NCBI GenBank assembly: GCA_039908345.1
Contig: JAMOBD010000014.1
Location: 1 to 50,454, forward strand
Reading direction: 5' to 3'
DNA length: 50,454 bases
From: Magnetospirillum sp. WYHS-4
Lineage (GTDB): Bacteria; Pseudomonadota; Alphaproteobacteria; Rhodospirillales; GLO-3
The translations under genes were made by a program, and so were the position numbers. How positions within the stretch are numbered: the first letter of the stretch is position 1; each line of letters begins with the position of its first letter. The notes under the pieces were generated by a model that searched no databases, had not been told where the DNA came from, and was given only the letters and a program-made list of their open reading frames with translations. Below are positions 1-8,582 of the stretch, piece by piece.

Positions 1-346
1 GCGCGGAGATGGCCGCGAAGGCGACTGTGGACGCGGAGAAGACCGGCTGGGCGGCGGGGGCGGGGGCTTCCTCGCCCTCGGGGACCGGGGCGGGCGCGGC
101 CGCGGCCAGATCCGGGGCCTCGTCGCGGCAGACCTCACCTTCGGTCACCGCGCGCAACATGGCGCAATCCTTTTCGGCGGCAGCCGACAAGCCGTGGTCG
201 AAGATGGACTTGCCGGTCGCAAGGTAGCTGATGCCGTCGGCGGCCAGGGAGGCCACCTGGAAGGCCACCGGCGCGCCGCAACCGCCCAGGGCAACGGGCA
301 GTGCCAGAGCCGTCCAAACGAAACGCTTGCCGAGAATCCTTGCCAT
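1..346 (-). CDS. Putative lipoprotein, N-terminal part only (runs off window edge)
   Basis: The reading frame starts at ATG 344-346 on the minus strand and stays open to base 1, so the C-terminus is missing. The first 23 residues look like a lipoprotein signal peptide: Lys/Arg early, a hydrophobic stretch, then a lipobox ending L-G-G-C near residue 23. The protein would be lipidated and membrane-anchored on the periplasmic side. After it comes a segment with two further cysteines (around residues 62 and 73), then an Ala/Pro/Glu-rich linker of the kind often found in envelope lipoproteins. I do not recognise a family. It lies downstream of aspS on the same strand, with an AT-rich gap holding an inverted repeat, so it probably has its own promoter. 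Confidence 0.6.
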   Translation of the reverse strand, partial: MARILGKRFVWTALALPVALGGCGAPVAFQVASLAADGISYLATGKSIFDHGLSAAAEKDCAMLRAVTEGEVCRDEAPDLAAAAPAPVPEGEEAPAPAAQPVFSASTVAFAAISA

Positions 347-420
347 GGCACCCTCCGGAACGATGGGCGAATCCTGCGCCCAGGCACCGGGTCTGGCAAG
401 AAAAATCGTTTTATATCATA

Positions 421-440
421 TGGTTAACTGAAATTAACCA
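421..440. repeat. Inverted repeat in the promoter region of the lipoprotein gene
   Basis: TGGTTAA and TTAACCA form a perfect 7-bp inverted repeat with a 6-nt spacer. It sits in the AT-rich gap between the aspS stop and the lipoprotein start, next to a TATAAA-like stretch on the minus strand. It could be an operator or part of the aspS terminator; no T-tract decides for the latter. Confidence 0.35.
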
Positions 441-475
441 AGAAGAGCGAACTATTCCGGTCCCTTGGCGGCCCC

Positions 476-2299
476 TCAGGCGGGGGCCGCCGGGGCGGGC
501 GGGGCGCCTTCGGAACGCTTCTCCTTGGTTTTCGGCTCGACGATTCGGATATGCAGTTCGCGCAGGCGCTCCGGTTCCACGTTGGCCGGGGCGTGCATGA
601 GCAGATCCTGGGCCTGCTGGTTCATGGGGAAGGCGATGATCTCGCGGATGTTGGGCTCGTCCGCCAGCAGCATGACGATGCGGTCGATGCCCGGCGCGCA
701 GCCACCGTGGGGCGGGGCCCCGAAGCGGAAGGCCGAAAGCAGGCCGCCGAACTTGGCTTCCACCACTTCCGGCCCGTAGCCGGCGATGGCGAAGGCCTTC
801 AGCATGATCTCCGGACTGTGGTTGCGGATGGCGCCCGAGGAGAGTTCCACGCCGTTGCAGACGATGTCGTACTGGAAGGCCTTGATCGCCAGCGGGTCCA
901 TGGTCTCCAGCGCCTGCATGCCGCCCTGGGGCATGGAGAAGGGATTGTGGCTGAATTCCACCTGGCCGGTATCCGGGTTCAATTCGTAGAAGGGGAAGTC
1001 GACCACCCAGAGGAAGCGGAAGGCGTTCCGCTCGCGCAGACCCAGTTCGTCGCAGATGCGCTCGCGCGCTTGGCCGCCGAACTTGGCGGCGTCGGCCTTC
1101 TGGCCGGCGGCGAAGAAGACGGCGTCGCCATCCTTCAGTCCCGCGGCGGCCTTGATGGCGGCCACCCGGTCGGGTTCCAGGTTCTTGGCGATGGGGCCCT
1201 TGGCCTCCCCGTTCTCGAACACGATGTAGCCCAGCCCGCCGCCGCCCGCCTCGCGGGCCCAGTCGTTCAGCTTGTCGAAGAAGCTGCGCGGCTTGGCCGC
1301 GCCGCCCGGCGCCGGGATGGCGCGCACCACGGCGCCCTTGTCGACCAGCTTGGCGAACAGGCCGAAACCGCCGCTGCGGAAGGGTTCGGTGACATCGCAC
1401 ATGACCAGGGGATTGCGCAGGTCCGGCTTGTCGGAGCCGTACTTGAGCACCGCCTCGTCGTAGGGGATGCGCGGGAAAGGATGGGGCGTCACGGCGCGGC
1501 CCTTGCCGAATTCGACGAACACGTCGTGCAGCACCGGTTCGATGGCGGCGAAGACGTCGTCCTGGGTGACGAAGGCCATTTCGAAGTCCAACTGGTAGAA
1601 TTCGCCCGGCGAGCGGTCGGCGCGCGCATCCTCGTCGCGGAAGCAGGGCGCGATCTGGAAATAGCGGTCGAAGCCCGAGATCATCAGCAGCTGCTTGAAC
1701 TGCTGCGGCGCCTGGGGCAGGGCGTAGAACATGCCCGGATGGTTACGGCTGGGCACCAGGTAGTCCCGCGCGCCTTCCGGCGAGGTGGCCGTCAGGATGG
1801 GGGTTTGGAATTCCATGAATCCCTGGTCGACCATGCGGCGGCGAATGCTGGAGATCACCGCCGAGCGCTGGACGATGTTGGCGTGCATCTTGTCGCGCCG
1901 GAGGTCGAGGAACCGGTATCGCAGGCGCTGCTCCTCGGGATATTCGGCCTCTCCGGCGACCTGGATGGGCAGCATGTCGGCCGCCGATTCCACCAGGGCT
2001 TCTTCCACCCACAGTTCGACGCCGCCGGTCGCCAGATTGGCGTTCGCCGTATCGGCGCTACGCTGAACGACCTTGCCTGTAACCGTAATTACAGACTCCG
2101 GACGCGCTTTCTCCAAGACTGGAAACAGGGGGCTGGACGTGTCGATGACACATTGGGTGAGGCCGTAATGATCGCGCAAATCCACGAACAGAAGGTTGCC
2201 GTGGTCGCGTTTGCGATGGATCCAGCCGGACAGGCGGACCTTGGCGCCGACGTCGGTAGGCCTCAATTGGCCACAGGTATGGCTGCGATAGGGATGCAT
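476..2299 (-). CDS. aspS: Aspartyl-tRNA synthetase
   Basis: A class II aminoacyl-tRNA synthetase of 607 residues that charges tRNA-Asp with aspartate in the cytoplasm. The N-terminal OB-fold anticodon-binding domain begins with the typical [12 protein letters not shown], which is why the ATG at 2297-2299 is preferred over an in-frame start 19 codons upstream. The catalytic core shows motif 2 ([10 protein letters not shown]) and motif 3 (GIDRIVMLL), with the bacterial GAD insertion domain between them. Length is normal for bacterial AspRS. The C-terminal tail is Lys/Glu then Ala/Pro-rich. In bacteria lacking AsnRS this enzyme is often non-discriminating and also makes Asp-tRNA-Asn for GatCAB; the window does not show which type this is. 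It stands alone, with its upstream region facing the divergent LuxR-type gene. Confidence 0.96.
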   Translation of the reverse strand: MHPYRSHTCGQLRPTDVGAKVRLSGWIHRKRDHGNLLFVDLRDHYGLTQCVIDTSSPLFPVLEKARPESVITVTGKVVQRSADTANANLATGGVELWVEEALVESAADMLPIQVAGEAEYPEEQRLRYRFLDLRRDKMHANIVQRSAVISSIRRRMVDQGFMEFQTPILTATSPEGARDYLVPSRNHPGMFYALPQAPQQFKQLLMISGFDRYFQIAPCFRDEDARADRSPGEFYQLDFEMAFVTQDDVFAAIEPVLHDVFVEFGKGRAVTPHPFPRIPYDEAVLKYGSDKPDLRNPLVMCDVTEPFRSGGFGLFAKLVDKGAVVRAIPAPGGAAKPRSFFDKLNDWAREAGGGGLGYIVFENGEAKGPIAKNLEPDRVAAIKAAAGLKDGDAVFFAAGQKADAAKFGGQARERICDELGLRERNAFRFLWVVDFPFYELNPDTGQVEFSHNPFSMPQGGMQALETMDPLAIKAFQYDIVCNGVELSSGAIRNHSPEIMLKAFAIAGYGPEVVEAKFGGLLSAFRFGAPPHGGCAPGIDRIVMLLADEPNIREIIAFPMNQQAQDLLMHAPANVEPERLRELHIRIVEPKTKEKRSEGAPPAPAAPA

Positions 2300-2559
2300 G
2301 GGACGGGCCCCCGGAGTGCTTGCCGTTGCGTTCGCGAAAGAGGGGCCGAACAGCACACCGAACGCCGCCTTTTGTCAAGGGAAGCCAGCGAGGCATCGCA
2401 ACAGCCGAACCGGGTATGCCTCGTGTTCATCCACAGTTTATTCGTACCGACGCGTCCCTCTAGAGTGCCGCTCGCCGGGTCAACGCGCCGCCGGAAGCCC
2501 CGACCGATGGGCTTTCTGCCCCCGAAGCGGCCCCGACACATGATAGGGGAGATGTGCGG

Positions 2560-2907
2560 ATGGTAAGGGAGAATGGGGCCCGCTCCTTCGGGGATGTCGT
2601 GTCCCTGGGAGAAGACTGCGCCCGGCGGGTCGGTGGGGGCTGTCCCATCCTTTCCCGGTTCGGCGACCGAATATCCGATTGCCTCATGGAACAGATGGCG
2701 GTGCTGGCGAACCTGTCGCCGCGCGAACGGCAGGTGCATCTGCTGCTGGTCAAGGGACGGACCAACAAGATGATCGCCGCCGAACTGGGGATCAGCCAGC
2801 GCACCGTCGAATTCCATCGCGCCAACATCATGAACAAGCTGGGGGCCAAGTCGCTGGCCGATCTGATCGAGAAGACCCGCGGTCGCCTGGCTTCCGTGAA
2901 GCCGTGA
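2560..2907 (+). CDS. Solo LuxR/FixJ-type DNA-binding regulator
   Basis: A 115-residue protein whose C-terminal 65 residues form a LuxR/NarL/FixJ-type helix-turn-helix: LSPRERQV, then NKMIAAELGIS and RTVEFHRANIMNKLGAKS. It should bind DNA as a transcription factor. The N-terminal 45 residues are too short for a receiver or autoinducer-binding domain and resemble neither, so this is a single-domain regulator. The ATG at 2560 is chosen because AGGGGAG (2545-2551) lies 8 nt upstream; a GTG at 2554 is in frame but too close to that site. A small unknown gene follows 19 bp downstream on the same strand and may be co-transcribed. Targets cannot be inferred from this window. Confidence 0.85.
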   Translation: MVRENGARSFGDVVSLGEDCARRVGGGCPILSRFGDRISDCLMEQMAVLANLSPRERQVHLLLVKGRTNKMIAAELGISQRTVEFHRANIMNKLGAKSLADLIEKTRGRLASVKP

Positions 2908-2926
2908 CGGCGGGAATTGCAGCGAG

Positions 2927-3208
2927 ATGAAACGCCATCGCGAGGAATTGGTCTCCTTGCTCCGGGAAATCCTCCATGAGGTCGCGGCCTGCCGGTGCAA
3001 GGGGGAGGCCGGGTGCCGGGCGGCGGTTCATCTCGATGCTCTCGAAAATGCCGTGACGGTGGAGTTGCAGGAGACCGACCGCATCCTGGAACTGCTGGAC
3101 GACATCGTGCGGCGCGAGCGGGTTGGCCAACCCCGATACGGCGAACCCTGCCGGGTGCTCTATCTGGCTGGCCACGCCTTGGGTCTGGCCGCATTCCTGG
3201 GGCGTTGA
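2927..3208 (+). CDS. Small hypothetical protein with clustered cysteines
   Basis: A 93-residue protein I do not recognise. It is predicted helical, with an amphipathic N-terminus, a cluster of cysteines (CRCKGEAGC near residues 22-30), a Glu/Leu-rich helix, and one more cysteine near residue 75. No signal peptide or clear membrane segment is seen. The cysteine cluster could bind metal or form a redox centre, but this is only a suggestion. It follows the LuxR-type regulator closely. Its TGA abuts the TGA of the convergent Rieske gene (TGATCA), leaving no room for a terminator between them. Confidence 0.6.
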   Translation: MKRHREELVSLLREILHEVAACRCKGEAGCRAAVHLDALENAVTVELQETDRILELLDDIVRRERVGQPRYGEPCRVLYLAGHALGLAAFLGR

Positions 3209-3955
3209 TCAGCAGGCCATGCGGCGCCGGGAATAGGTGACGGCGGGGACGGCCGTCGCCGTGCCGTGCACCGGATATTCGGCGACACGCGGGCCGTACT
3301 GCCAGTTCAGGTCGCGATGGAAGACCGAGAAGAAGTGCTGCATCAGCATTTCGTCCCCCAGCACGCCGGTGGCGAACAGGCCATCGGACGCGGCATCGTG
3401 TTCCAGGATCACCGAAAGCAGGGGCTGTCGGGCCTCGCCTCCGGTCACGCGGGCGCCCTTGGCGGCGTCGAAGACGCTGGCATGGGCGCAGCAGGAAATC
3501 GCACGGCCCCGGCGCCCGCCGTCCTTGGCTTCGTGGCTGTAATTGAGCAGACTCATCATCCGGGTCGGGTGTGTCATCAAATGGGTGCAGATGGCGACGT
3601 AGGCGACGATGGACTGGGTGGGGCCGAGGCCGGGTACCGACCGGTAGCGCTCGCCCCCTTGCGTCGATAGAAGAACCGGTTCTCCGGTCGGTTCCCCGAG
3701 GTCGACGATCAGGCAGGGGGTGCCGTTGAAGGGGTAATGGAAGATATGGTCCTGTCCGGTTCCCAGGGCCGAGGCCCGCAGGGGCGCCCCCGTCGCGTCG
3801 ACCAGTCCCACCTTCTCGAAATAGCGGGCCGGCTTGAGTTGCGAGGTGGGGTACATGCCGGGCTGCGCCAAGGCGCCCGCTCCGGCTCCCGCCACACCGA
3901 CCGCCAAACCACCCGCCGCCAAACGGACAAAGCCGCGGCGCGAAAGGCCTCCCAT
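3209..3955 (-). CDS. Tat-exported Rieske [2Fe-2S] protein
   Basis: A 248-residue protein with a Tat signal (LSRRGFVRLAAGG, residues 4-16) followed by a hydrophobic Ala/Gly stretch, so it should be folded in the cytoplasm and exported. The Rieske cluster ligands are visible: C-T-H at 123-125 and S-C-C-A-H at 154-158, matching CxH...CxxH with an unusually long spacing of about 30 residues. Rieske proteins of this type are electron carriers in periplasmic or membrane redox chains; arsenite oxidase small subunits are one example. The gene is divergent from fccAB across a shared AT-rich promoter region, so a role in moving electrons from sulfide oxidation is plausible but inferred. The start is supported by GGGAGGTC 4-6 nt upstream. 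An extra cysteine (C156) sits beside the ligand C155. Confidence 0.8.
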   Translation of the reverse strand: MGGLSRRGFVRLAAGGLAVGVAGAGAGALAQPGMYPTSQLKPARYFEKVGLVDATGAPLRASALGTGQDHIFHYPFNGTPCLIVDLGEPTGEPVLLSTQGGERYRSVPGLGPTQSIVAYVAICTHLMTHPTRMMSLLNYSHEAKDGGRRGRAISCCAHASVFDAAKGARVTGGEARQPLLSVILEHDAASDGLFATGVLGDEMLMQHFFSVFHRDLNWQYGPRVAEYPVHGTATAVPAVTYSRRRMAC

Positions 3956-4229
3956 TTTGACCTCCCTGGTCGCGCGGGATTTTCCCGCATTTCCCTCGAT
4001 CCATAACGCCTTTGGCGCGCGGAGGGCAAGAGGCCTGTTGAGCTAATATTTTAATACTTATATATGACGTATTAATAAAGTAAGCTATATCATATATGGG
4101 GGTGAAATATTATTTTGAATCAACGCCGGAAAAGGTTTTCATACGGACCACAAATGTGGTATCTCCCGGCTATCCACACGTCTGGAAGGGAACGTAGTTT
4201 CCGAGTATCCGCTGATAGGGAGGTACCGA
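3956..4229. promoter_or_regulatory. AT-rich divergent promoter region between the Rieske gene and fccAB
   Basis: A 274-bp gap whose central part (about 4040-4120) is strongly AT-rich in an otherwise GC-rich window, with several TATATA/TAATAT stretches. It must contain promoters for both the Rieske gene and fccAB. I could not assign individual -35/-10 boxes or an operator with confidence. No ORF here looks real. Confidence 0.5.
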
Positions 4230-4592
4230 ATGAAGAAGAACCTAGCGATGGGGTTGGCCGTGGCCGCGGCGGTTGCCGCGTCCGGGACATTGGCTCAGGC
4301 CCAGCAGGCGGCACCGGCCGCCGCTCCTGCGGCTCCCGCCGCGCCCGCCGACATCCGCATTCTCGTGGCGCACTGCTTCAACTGCCATGGCACCAATGGG
4401 GCGAGCGTCGGCATCGTCGACGAACTGGATCAGCTCTCCGCCAAGCGCATGGTCTCGAAGATGGCCGAATTCAAGGCCGACAAGAAGGCTTCGACCATCA
4501 TGAACCGTATCGCCAAGGGCTATACCGAAGCGGAAGTCGAAGCGATCGCCCAGTACTTCGAGAAGGCGAACGCCGGCAAGGCCGGCAAGTGA
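4230..4592 (+). CDS. fccA: Monohaem cytochrome c subunit of flavocytochrome c sulfide dehydrogenase
   Basis: A 120-residue exported c-type cytochrome. Residues 1-25 form a Sec signal peptide ending in AQA, followed by an Ala/Pro-rich linker. One haem-binding motif, C-F-N-C-H, lies at residues 49-53. Class I cytochromes carry a distal Met ligand, and several Met residues follow, but I cannot say which one serves. It lies 17 bp before fccB, so it is most likely the haem subunit that accepts electrons from the FAD subunit in the periplasm. It is the monohaem type, unlike the dihaem subunit of Allochromatium. GGGAGG lies about 8 nt before the ATG. Confidence 0.88.
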   Translation: MKKNLAMGLAVAAAVAASGTLAQAQQAAPAAAPAAPAAPADIRILVAHCFNCHGTNGASVGIVDELDQLSAKRMVSKMAEFKADKKASTIMNRIAKGYTEAEVEAIAQYFEKANAGKAGK

Positions 4593-4609
4593 GCAGGGGG
4601 TATAGACTG

Positions 4610-5911
4610 ATGAACAACACTCGTCGCAATTTCCTGAAGGCCGCCGGCGCCGTGGGCGCCGTGTCGACCTTTCCGCTCATCGGCTGCCAGCCTTCCGCGC
4701 CCAAGCGCGTGGTCGTCGTCGGTGGCGGCTTCGGTGGCGCTACCGCCGCCAAATACCTGAAGTTCTTCGATCCCGCTATCGACGTGACCCTGATCACGCC
4801 GGAAGATCACTTCTATTCCTGCCCGCTGTCGAACGTGACGTTCTTCAACGCCAAGTTCGCCGGCTTCACCTCGCTGGACAGCCTGAAGCAGAACTACAAG
4901 GCCCTGGCAGAGAAGCACAAGGTCAACGTTGTCATCGACCTGGTGGTCGGCGTCGAGCCCGGCAAGGGCTCCATGGGCGAAGGCGGCAAGGTCACCACCA
5001 AGGGCGGCCGCGTGTTCGAGTACGACCGCCTCATCATGTCGCCCGGCATCGACATGAAGGACATGCCCGGCTATACCGCCGCGGAGCATGACATCGCCCC
5101 GCACGCCTGGAAGGCCGGTCCGCAGACCGCTCTGCTCAACAAGCAGCTCCAGGACCTGGAAAACGGAAAGCCGGTGATCATCGTCGCCCCGGCCGATCCG
5201 TACCGCTGCCCGCCGGGGCCGTACGAGCGTGCCGGCACCATGGCCTACTACCTGAAGAACAACAAGCCCAAGTCCAAGGTGATCATCCTCGACGCCAAGG
5301 AGGACTTCGCCAAGAAGGGCCTGTTCATGGAAGGCTGGGAGCAGAACATGAAGGGCTACGTCGAGTGGGTGCCCGCCTCCAAGGACGGTAAGGTGACCCG
5401 CGTCGACGCCGCCAAGCGCATCGCCTACACCGAGTTCGGCGAGCACAAGGCGGGCGTCCTGAACGTCATCCCGCCGCAGAGCGCCGGCAAGATCGCCATC
5501 GCCGCCGGCCTGACCAACGACAAGGGCTGGTGCGACATCGATCTCGCGACCTTCGAATCGAAGAAGGCCAAGGGTATCCATGTGATCGGCGACGCCGCCG
5601 TGGTGACCGGCATGCCGAAGTCCGGCAATGCCGCCAACACCCAGGCCAAGGTCGCCGCCGCGGCGGTCTCCCGTTTCCTGAACGGCGAGAAGCCGGGCAC
5701 GCCCAAGACCACCAACACCTGCTATTCCATGGTGACGCCCGAGTGGGGCATTTCGGTCACCGCGGTGTACGAGTTGGGCGAGAAGGGCTACGCGGGCGTC
5801 AAGGGTTCGGGCGGCGTGTCTCCGGCCAAGGCCGGCGACGAGTTCCGTCGTCTCGAAGCCAAGAACGCCTGGGGCTGGTACATCAATATCGCCCAGGACA
5901 TCTGGGGCTGA
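4610..5911 (+). CDS. fccB: Sulfide dehydrogenase (flavocytochrome c) flavoprotein subunit
   Basis: A 433-residue FAD protein that oxidises sulfide in the periplasm and passes electrons to FccA. It has a Tat signal (TRRNFLK, residues 4-10) with hydrophobic stretch to about residue 26. The Rossmann motif GGGFGGATAA follows near residues 38-47. The three cysteines known from the Allochromatium vinosum enzyme are all in place: C71 in YSCPLSN (covalent FAD), C200 in RCPPGPYERA and C308 in GWC (the redox-active disulfide pair). The C-terminal FCSD dimer domain ends in a Trp/Tyr-rich tail as in the family. Length is normal. It forms an operon with fccA, ended by a strong terminator at 5937-5972. The conserved cysteines argue for a working sulfide dehydrogenase rather than a relative of sulfide:quinone reductase. 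Confidence 0.95.
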   Translation: MNNTRRNFLKAAGAVGAVSTFPLIGCQPSAPKRVVVVGGGFGGATAAKYLKFFDPAIDVTLITPEDHFYSCPLSNVTFFNAKFAGFTSLDSLKQNYKALAEKHKVNVVIDLVVGVEPGKGSMGEGGKVTTKGGRVFEYDRLIMSPGIDMKDMPGYTAAEHDIAPHAWKAGPQTALLNKQLQDLENGKPVIIVAPADPYRCPPGPYERAGTMAYYLKNNKPKSKVIILDAKEDFAKKGLFMEGWEQNMKGYVEWVPASKDGKVTRVDAAKRIAYTEFGEHKAGVLNVIPPQSAGKIAIAAGLTNDKGWCDIDLATFESKKAKGIHVIGDAAVVTGMPKSGNAANTQAKVAAAAVSRFLNGEKPGTPKTTNTCYSMVTPEWGISVTAVYELGEKGYAGVKGSGGVSPAKAGDEFRRLEAKNAWGWYINIAQDIWG

Positions 5912-5936
5912 GCCTCCGGATAGCCTGATCGGATCG

Positions 5937-5972
5937 GGGCGGGGATCGCAAGGTCCCCGCCCTTTCCTTTTT
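5937..5972 (+). terminator. Intrinsic terminator of fccAB
   Basis: GGGCGGGGA (5937-5945) pairs with TCCCCGCCC (5954-5962) across an 8-nt loop and is followed directly by TTTCCTTTTT. It lies 26 bp after the fccB stop. Confidence 0.88.
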
Positions 5973-5988
5973 CGGCTATGATGCGCCC

Positions 5989-7254
5989 ATGAACGTCATT
6001 TTCGTCATCCTCGTGCTGGCCGGTTTCGGGTTGACCGCCGTCCGGCAAATCGCCTGGGACGGGGCGGGCGGCAAGGCTCCCATGGACCTGCTGGGGGCCG
6101 CCTTGGTCGAGGCGGCGCGTAGCGCCGTGGAGTTGTCCATAGGGCTGGTCGGCATCATGGCCCTGTTCCTGGGGCTGATGAAGGTGGCCGAGGCGGGCGG
6201 CCTGCTGGTGGTGCTGGCCAAGGCCCTGCGCCCCCTGATGAACCGCCTGTTCCCCGAGGTGCCGCCCGGCCATCCCGCCATGGGCGCCATGGTCCTGAAC
6301 ATGTCGGCCAACACCCTGGGGCTGGGCAACGCCGCGACGCCCTTCGGCATCCGCGCCATGCAGGAACTCGACCGCCTGAATCCGGCCAAGGGAATCGCCA
6401 GCGACGCCATGGTGCTGTTCATGGCGATAAACACCGCCAACGTGACCCTGGTGCCGACCAGCGTGATCGCCTTGCGTGCCGCCGCCGGTTCGGCCGATCC
6501 GGCCGGGGTGGTCGGCACGACGCTCTTCGCCACCCTGGTGGCGACGGGCATCGCCATCCTGGCGGCCAAGCTGATGCAGGGCCGGTGGCGGGCGGCGGTC
6601 CAGCCTGGCCCGGCGGAGACCCTGCCGCCACCGTCGGCGGAGGAGCTTCTCGATCCCGGCAGCTATCCGGCCTGGGTGTCCTGGCTTTTGCTGACGGGCG
6701 TGCTCGCCCTGGTGCCGGTGCTGATTCTCAACAACAAGGCCGTATCGCCCTGGATACTGCCGGGGCTGGTGGCCGGCTTGGTGGCCTTCGGCGCCGTCCG
6801 CAAGGTGAAGGTCTACGAAAGCTTCGTCGAGGGCGCCAAGGACGGATTCCAGGTGGCCGTGCGGATCATCCCCTATCTGGTGGCTATCCTGGCGGCGGTG
6901 GCGCTGTTCCGCGCCTCTGGAGCCCTGGATGCGGTCATCGGGCCGCTGGGGCGTCTGACCACACCCTTCGGCCTGCCGCCCGAGGCGGTGACCCTCACTC
7001 TGTTGCGCAGCTTGACCGGCTCAGGCGCCTATGGGTATCTGGCGAGCCTGTTGCAGGACCCGGCCATCGGGCCGGACAGCTACACGGGGTATCTCGCGAG
7101 CACCATCTACGGCTCGACCGAGACCACCTTCTATGTGCTGGCCGTCTATTTCGGTGCCGTGGGCGTCCGCAAGGTGCGCCACGCAGTCGCCGCCGCTTTG
7201 CTGGCCGATCTGGCCGGGGCCCTTGCGGCCGTTCTGGCGTGCAAGCTCCTGTAG
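5989..7254 (+). CDS. Fused SpmA-SpmB (nucleoside-recognition/gate domain) membrane protein
   Basis: A 421-residue polytopic inner-membrane protein. The N-terminal half corresponds to spore maturation protein SpmA (for example NMSANTLGLGNAATPFG near residues 104-120) and the C-terminal half to SpmB (ending with GYLAS...STIYGSTETTFYVL). In Bacillus these are two genes required for spore core dehydration; Gram-negative bacteria carry a fused form whose substrate is unknown, related to nucleoside-transporter gate domains. A hydrophilic linker near residues 195-222 separates the halves. The ATG lies only 16 bp after the T-tract of the fccAB terminator, without a clear Shine-Dalgarno. Function here is unknown; transport is inferred from fold only. 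Confidence 0.85.
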   Translation: MNVIFVILVLAGFGLTAVRQIAWDGAGGKAPMDLLGAALVEAARSAVELSIGLVGIMALFLGLMKVAEAGGLLVVLAKALRPLMNRLFPEVPPGHPAMGAMVLNMSANTLGLGNAATPFGIRAMQELDRLNPAKGIASDAMVLFMAINTANVTLVPTSVIALRAAAGSADPAGVVGTTLFATLVATGIAILAAKLMQGRWRAAVQPGPAETLPPPSAEELLDPGSYPAWVSWLLLTGVLALVPVLILNNKAVSPWILPGLVAGLVAFGAVRKVKVYESFVEGAKDGFQVAVRIIPYLVAILAAVALFRASGALDAVIGPLGRLTTPFGLPPEAVTLTLLRSLTGSGAYGYLASLLQDPAIGPDSYTGYLASTIYGSTETTFYVLAVYFGAVGVRKVRHAVAAALLADLAGALAAVLACKLL

Positions 7255-7411
7255 GAGCGATGACGCCCTAATTTTGCCACAATCTTCTTGTTAAATGGGT
7301 AACCGAGAAGGACTCATCATCATCCGGCGGCCGGAGTTTGTCGCCGGGAGAGTTCCGGGGCCCGCGCCGGTCCCCACTGGCCCCCCCAGAGCCGGACGCG
7401 GGTTCCGGTCC

Positions 7412-7443
7412 GCGGTCGGGAATCCGCTAGGGTTTCCGACCGC
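7412..7443 (+). terminator. Terminator or attenuator-like hairpin upstream of thiSG
   Basis: An 11-bp stem (one G-U pair; 7412-7422 with 7433-7443) is followed by TTCTTGT. It lies about 90 bp before the thiSG start in a 278-bp gap. It may end the spmAB transcript or act on thiSG. I saw no TPP riboswitch (thi-box) motifs in this gap. Confidence 0.5.
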
Positions 7444-7532
7444 TTCTTGTGGAGTCCGATCCTTCCCCGTTGAAACCGGACGCGCGCCTCCCCATGATAG
7501 GCGCCAGCGACATCAAGGATGGAAGGCCCCCC

Positions 7533-8513
7533 ATGCGTGTGACCATCAACGGCGAAGAACGGTCCCTGGATGCCCCGGTGACGGTGGAACAGCTCCTGGC
7601 CCGCATCGGGCTGGACGGCCGCAAGGTCGCGGTGGAACGCAACATGGAGATCGTGCCCAAGTCCCAGTACGCCACCCTGACCGTGGGCGACGGCGACAGG
7701 CTGGAGATCGTCCACTTCATCGGCGGCGGCAACGGCCGGGAAGGGGGCGATCATTTCGAGGTGGCGGGGAAGCGCTATTGGTCGCGGCTGCTGGTGGGAA
7801 CCGGCAAGTACAAGGATTTCGAGGAAACCGCCAAGGCTATCGAGGCCTCGGGTGCCGAGATCGTCACCGTGGCCGTGCGCCGGGTCAACATCACCGATCC
7901 CAAGCAGCCCATGCTGGTCGACTACGTCGATCCCAAGACCTACACCTACCTGCCCAACACCGCCGGCTGCTATACCGCCGAGGAAGCGGTGCGCACCCTG
8001 CGCCTGGCCCGCGAGGCGGGTGGCTGGGACCTGGTCAAGCTGGAGGTGCTGGGCGACCAGAAAACCCTTTACCCCAATATGGTCGAGACCCTGAAGGCCG
8101 CCGAGGTTCTGATCGCGGAGGACTTCAAGGTGATGGTCTACTGCTCCGACGATCCCATCCTGGCCAAGCGCCTGGAGGACCTGGGCTGCGTCGCCATCAT
8201 GCCCTTGGCGGCCCCCATCGGCTCCGGCCTGGGGATTCAGAATCCGGTCAACATTCGCCTGATCGTCGAACAGGCCAAGGTGCCGGTGCTGGTCGATGCC
8301 GGCGTCGGCACGGCCTCGGATGCCGCCATCGCCATGGAACTGGGTTGCGACGGTGTGCTGATGAACACCGCGATCGCCGAGGCCAAGGACCCCATCAAGA
8401 TGGCCCGCGCCATGAAGCTGGCCATCGAGGCTGGTCGCCTCGCCTACCTGGCCGGACGCATGCCGCGCAAGATGTACGCCGATCCGTCCTCGCCTTTGGC
8501 CGGCCTGATCTGA
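7533..8513 (+). CDS. thiSG: Fused sulfur carrier ThiS and thiazole synthase ThiG
   Basis: A 326-residue cytoplasmic protein of thiamine biosynthesis. Residues 1-66 are a beta-grasp sulfur carrier ThiS ending in HFIGGG. From about residue 75 onward is the ThiG TIM barrel, with the Schiff-base lysine in LVKLEVLGD (K169), the GSGLGIQNP phosphate-binding region and the C-terminal [12 protein letters not shown] signature. ThiG makes the thiazole phosphate from deoxyxylulose phosphate, dehydroglycine and ThiS-thiocarboxylate. The ATG at 7533 is favoured over an upstream GTG because ThiS begins exactly here and GGAAGG precedes it. The oddity is that the ThiS Gly-Gly, normally the free C-terminus that is adenylated and thiocarboxylated, is internal. 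No thiF, thiE or thiO gene is nearby. Confidence 0.93.
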   Translation: MRVTINGEERSLDAPVTVEQLLARIGLDGRKVAVERNMEIVPKSQYATLTVGDGDRLEIVHFIGGGNGREGGDHFEVAGKRYWSRLLVGTGKYKDFEETAKAIEASGAEIVTVAVRRVNITDPKQPMLVDYVDPKTYTYLPNTAGCYTAEEAVRTLRLAREAGGWDLVKLEVLGDQKTLYPNMVETLKAAEVLIAEDFKVMVYCSDDPILAKRLEDLGCVAIMPLAAPIGSGLGIQNPVNIRLIVEQAKVPVLVDAGVGTASDAAIAMELGCDGVLMNTAIAEAKDPIKMARAMKLAIEAGRLAYLAGRMPRKMYADPSSPLAGLI

Positions 8514-8521
8514 AAAGAAGA

Positions 8522-8577
8522 GGGCCGCCGGTTGTCCGGCGGCCCCAAGTCATCGCAGGCTTCCCCTTTTGGGGGAA
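8522..8577 (-). terminator. Terminator hairpins between thiSG and actP
   Basis: A perfect 10-bp GC stem (8522-8531 with 8536-8545, TTGT loop) read on the minus strand is followed by TCTTCTTTT, a good terminator for actP. A second, smaller hairpin (TTCCCC/GGGGAA, 8561-8577) lies beside it and may serve the plus strand. Confidence 0.75.
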
Positions 8578-8582
8578 ATTCT

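Noticed and set aside
551-2566. Long open frame on the plus strand opposite aspS
   Set aside because: Its composition is that of an antisense shadow of a GC-rich gene; the minus strand clearly encodes aspS.
7255-7532. TPP riboswitch ahead of thiSG
   Set aside because: No CTGAGA-type thi-box motifs were found; only a simple terminator-like hairpin.
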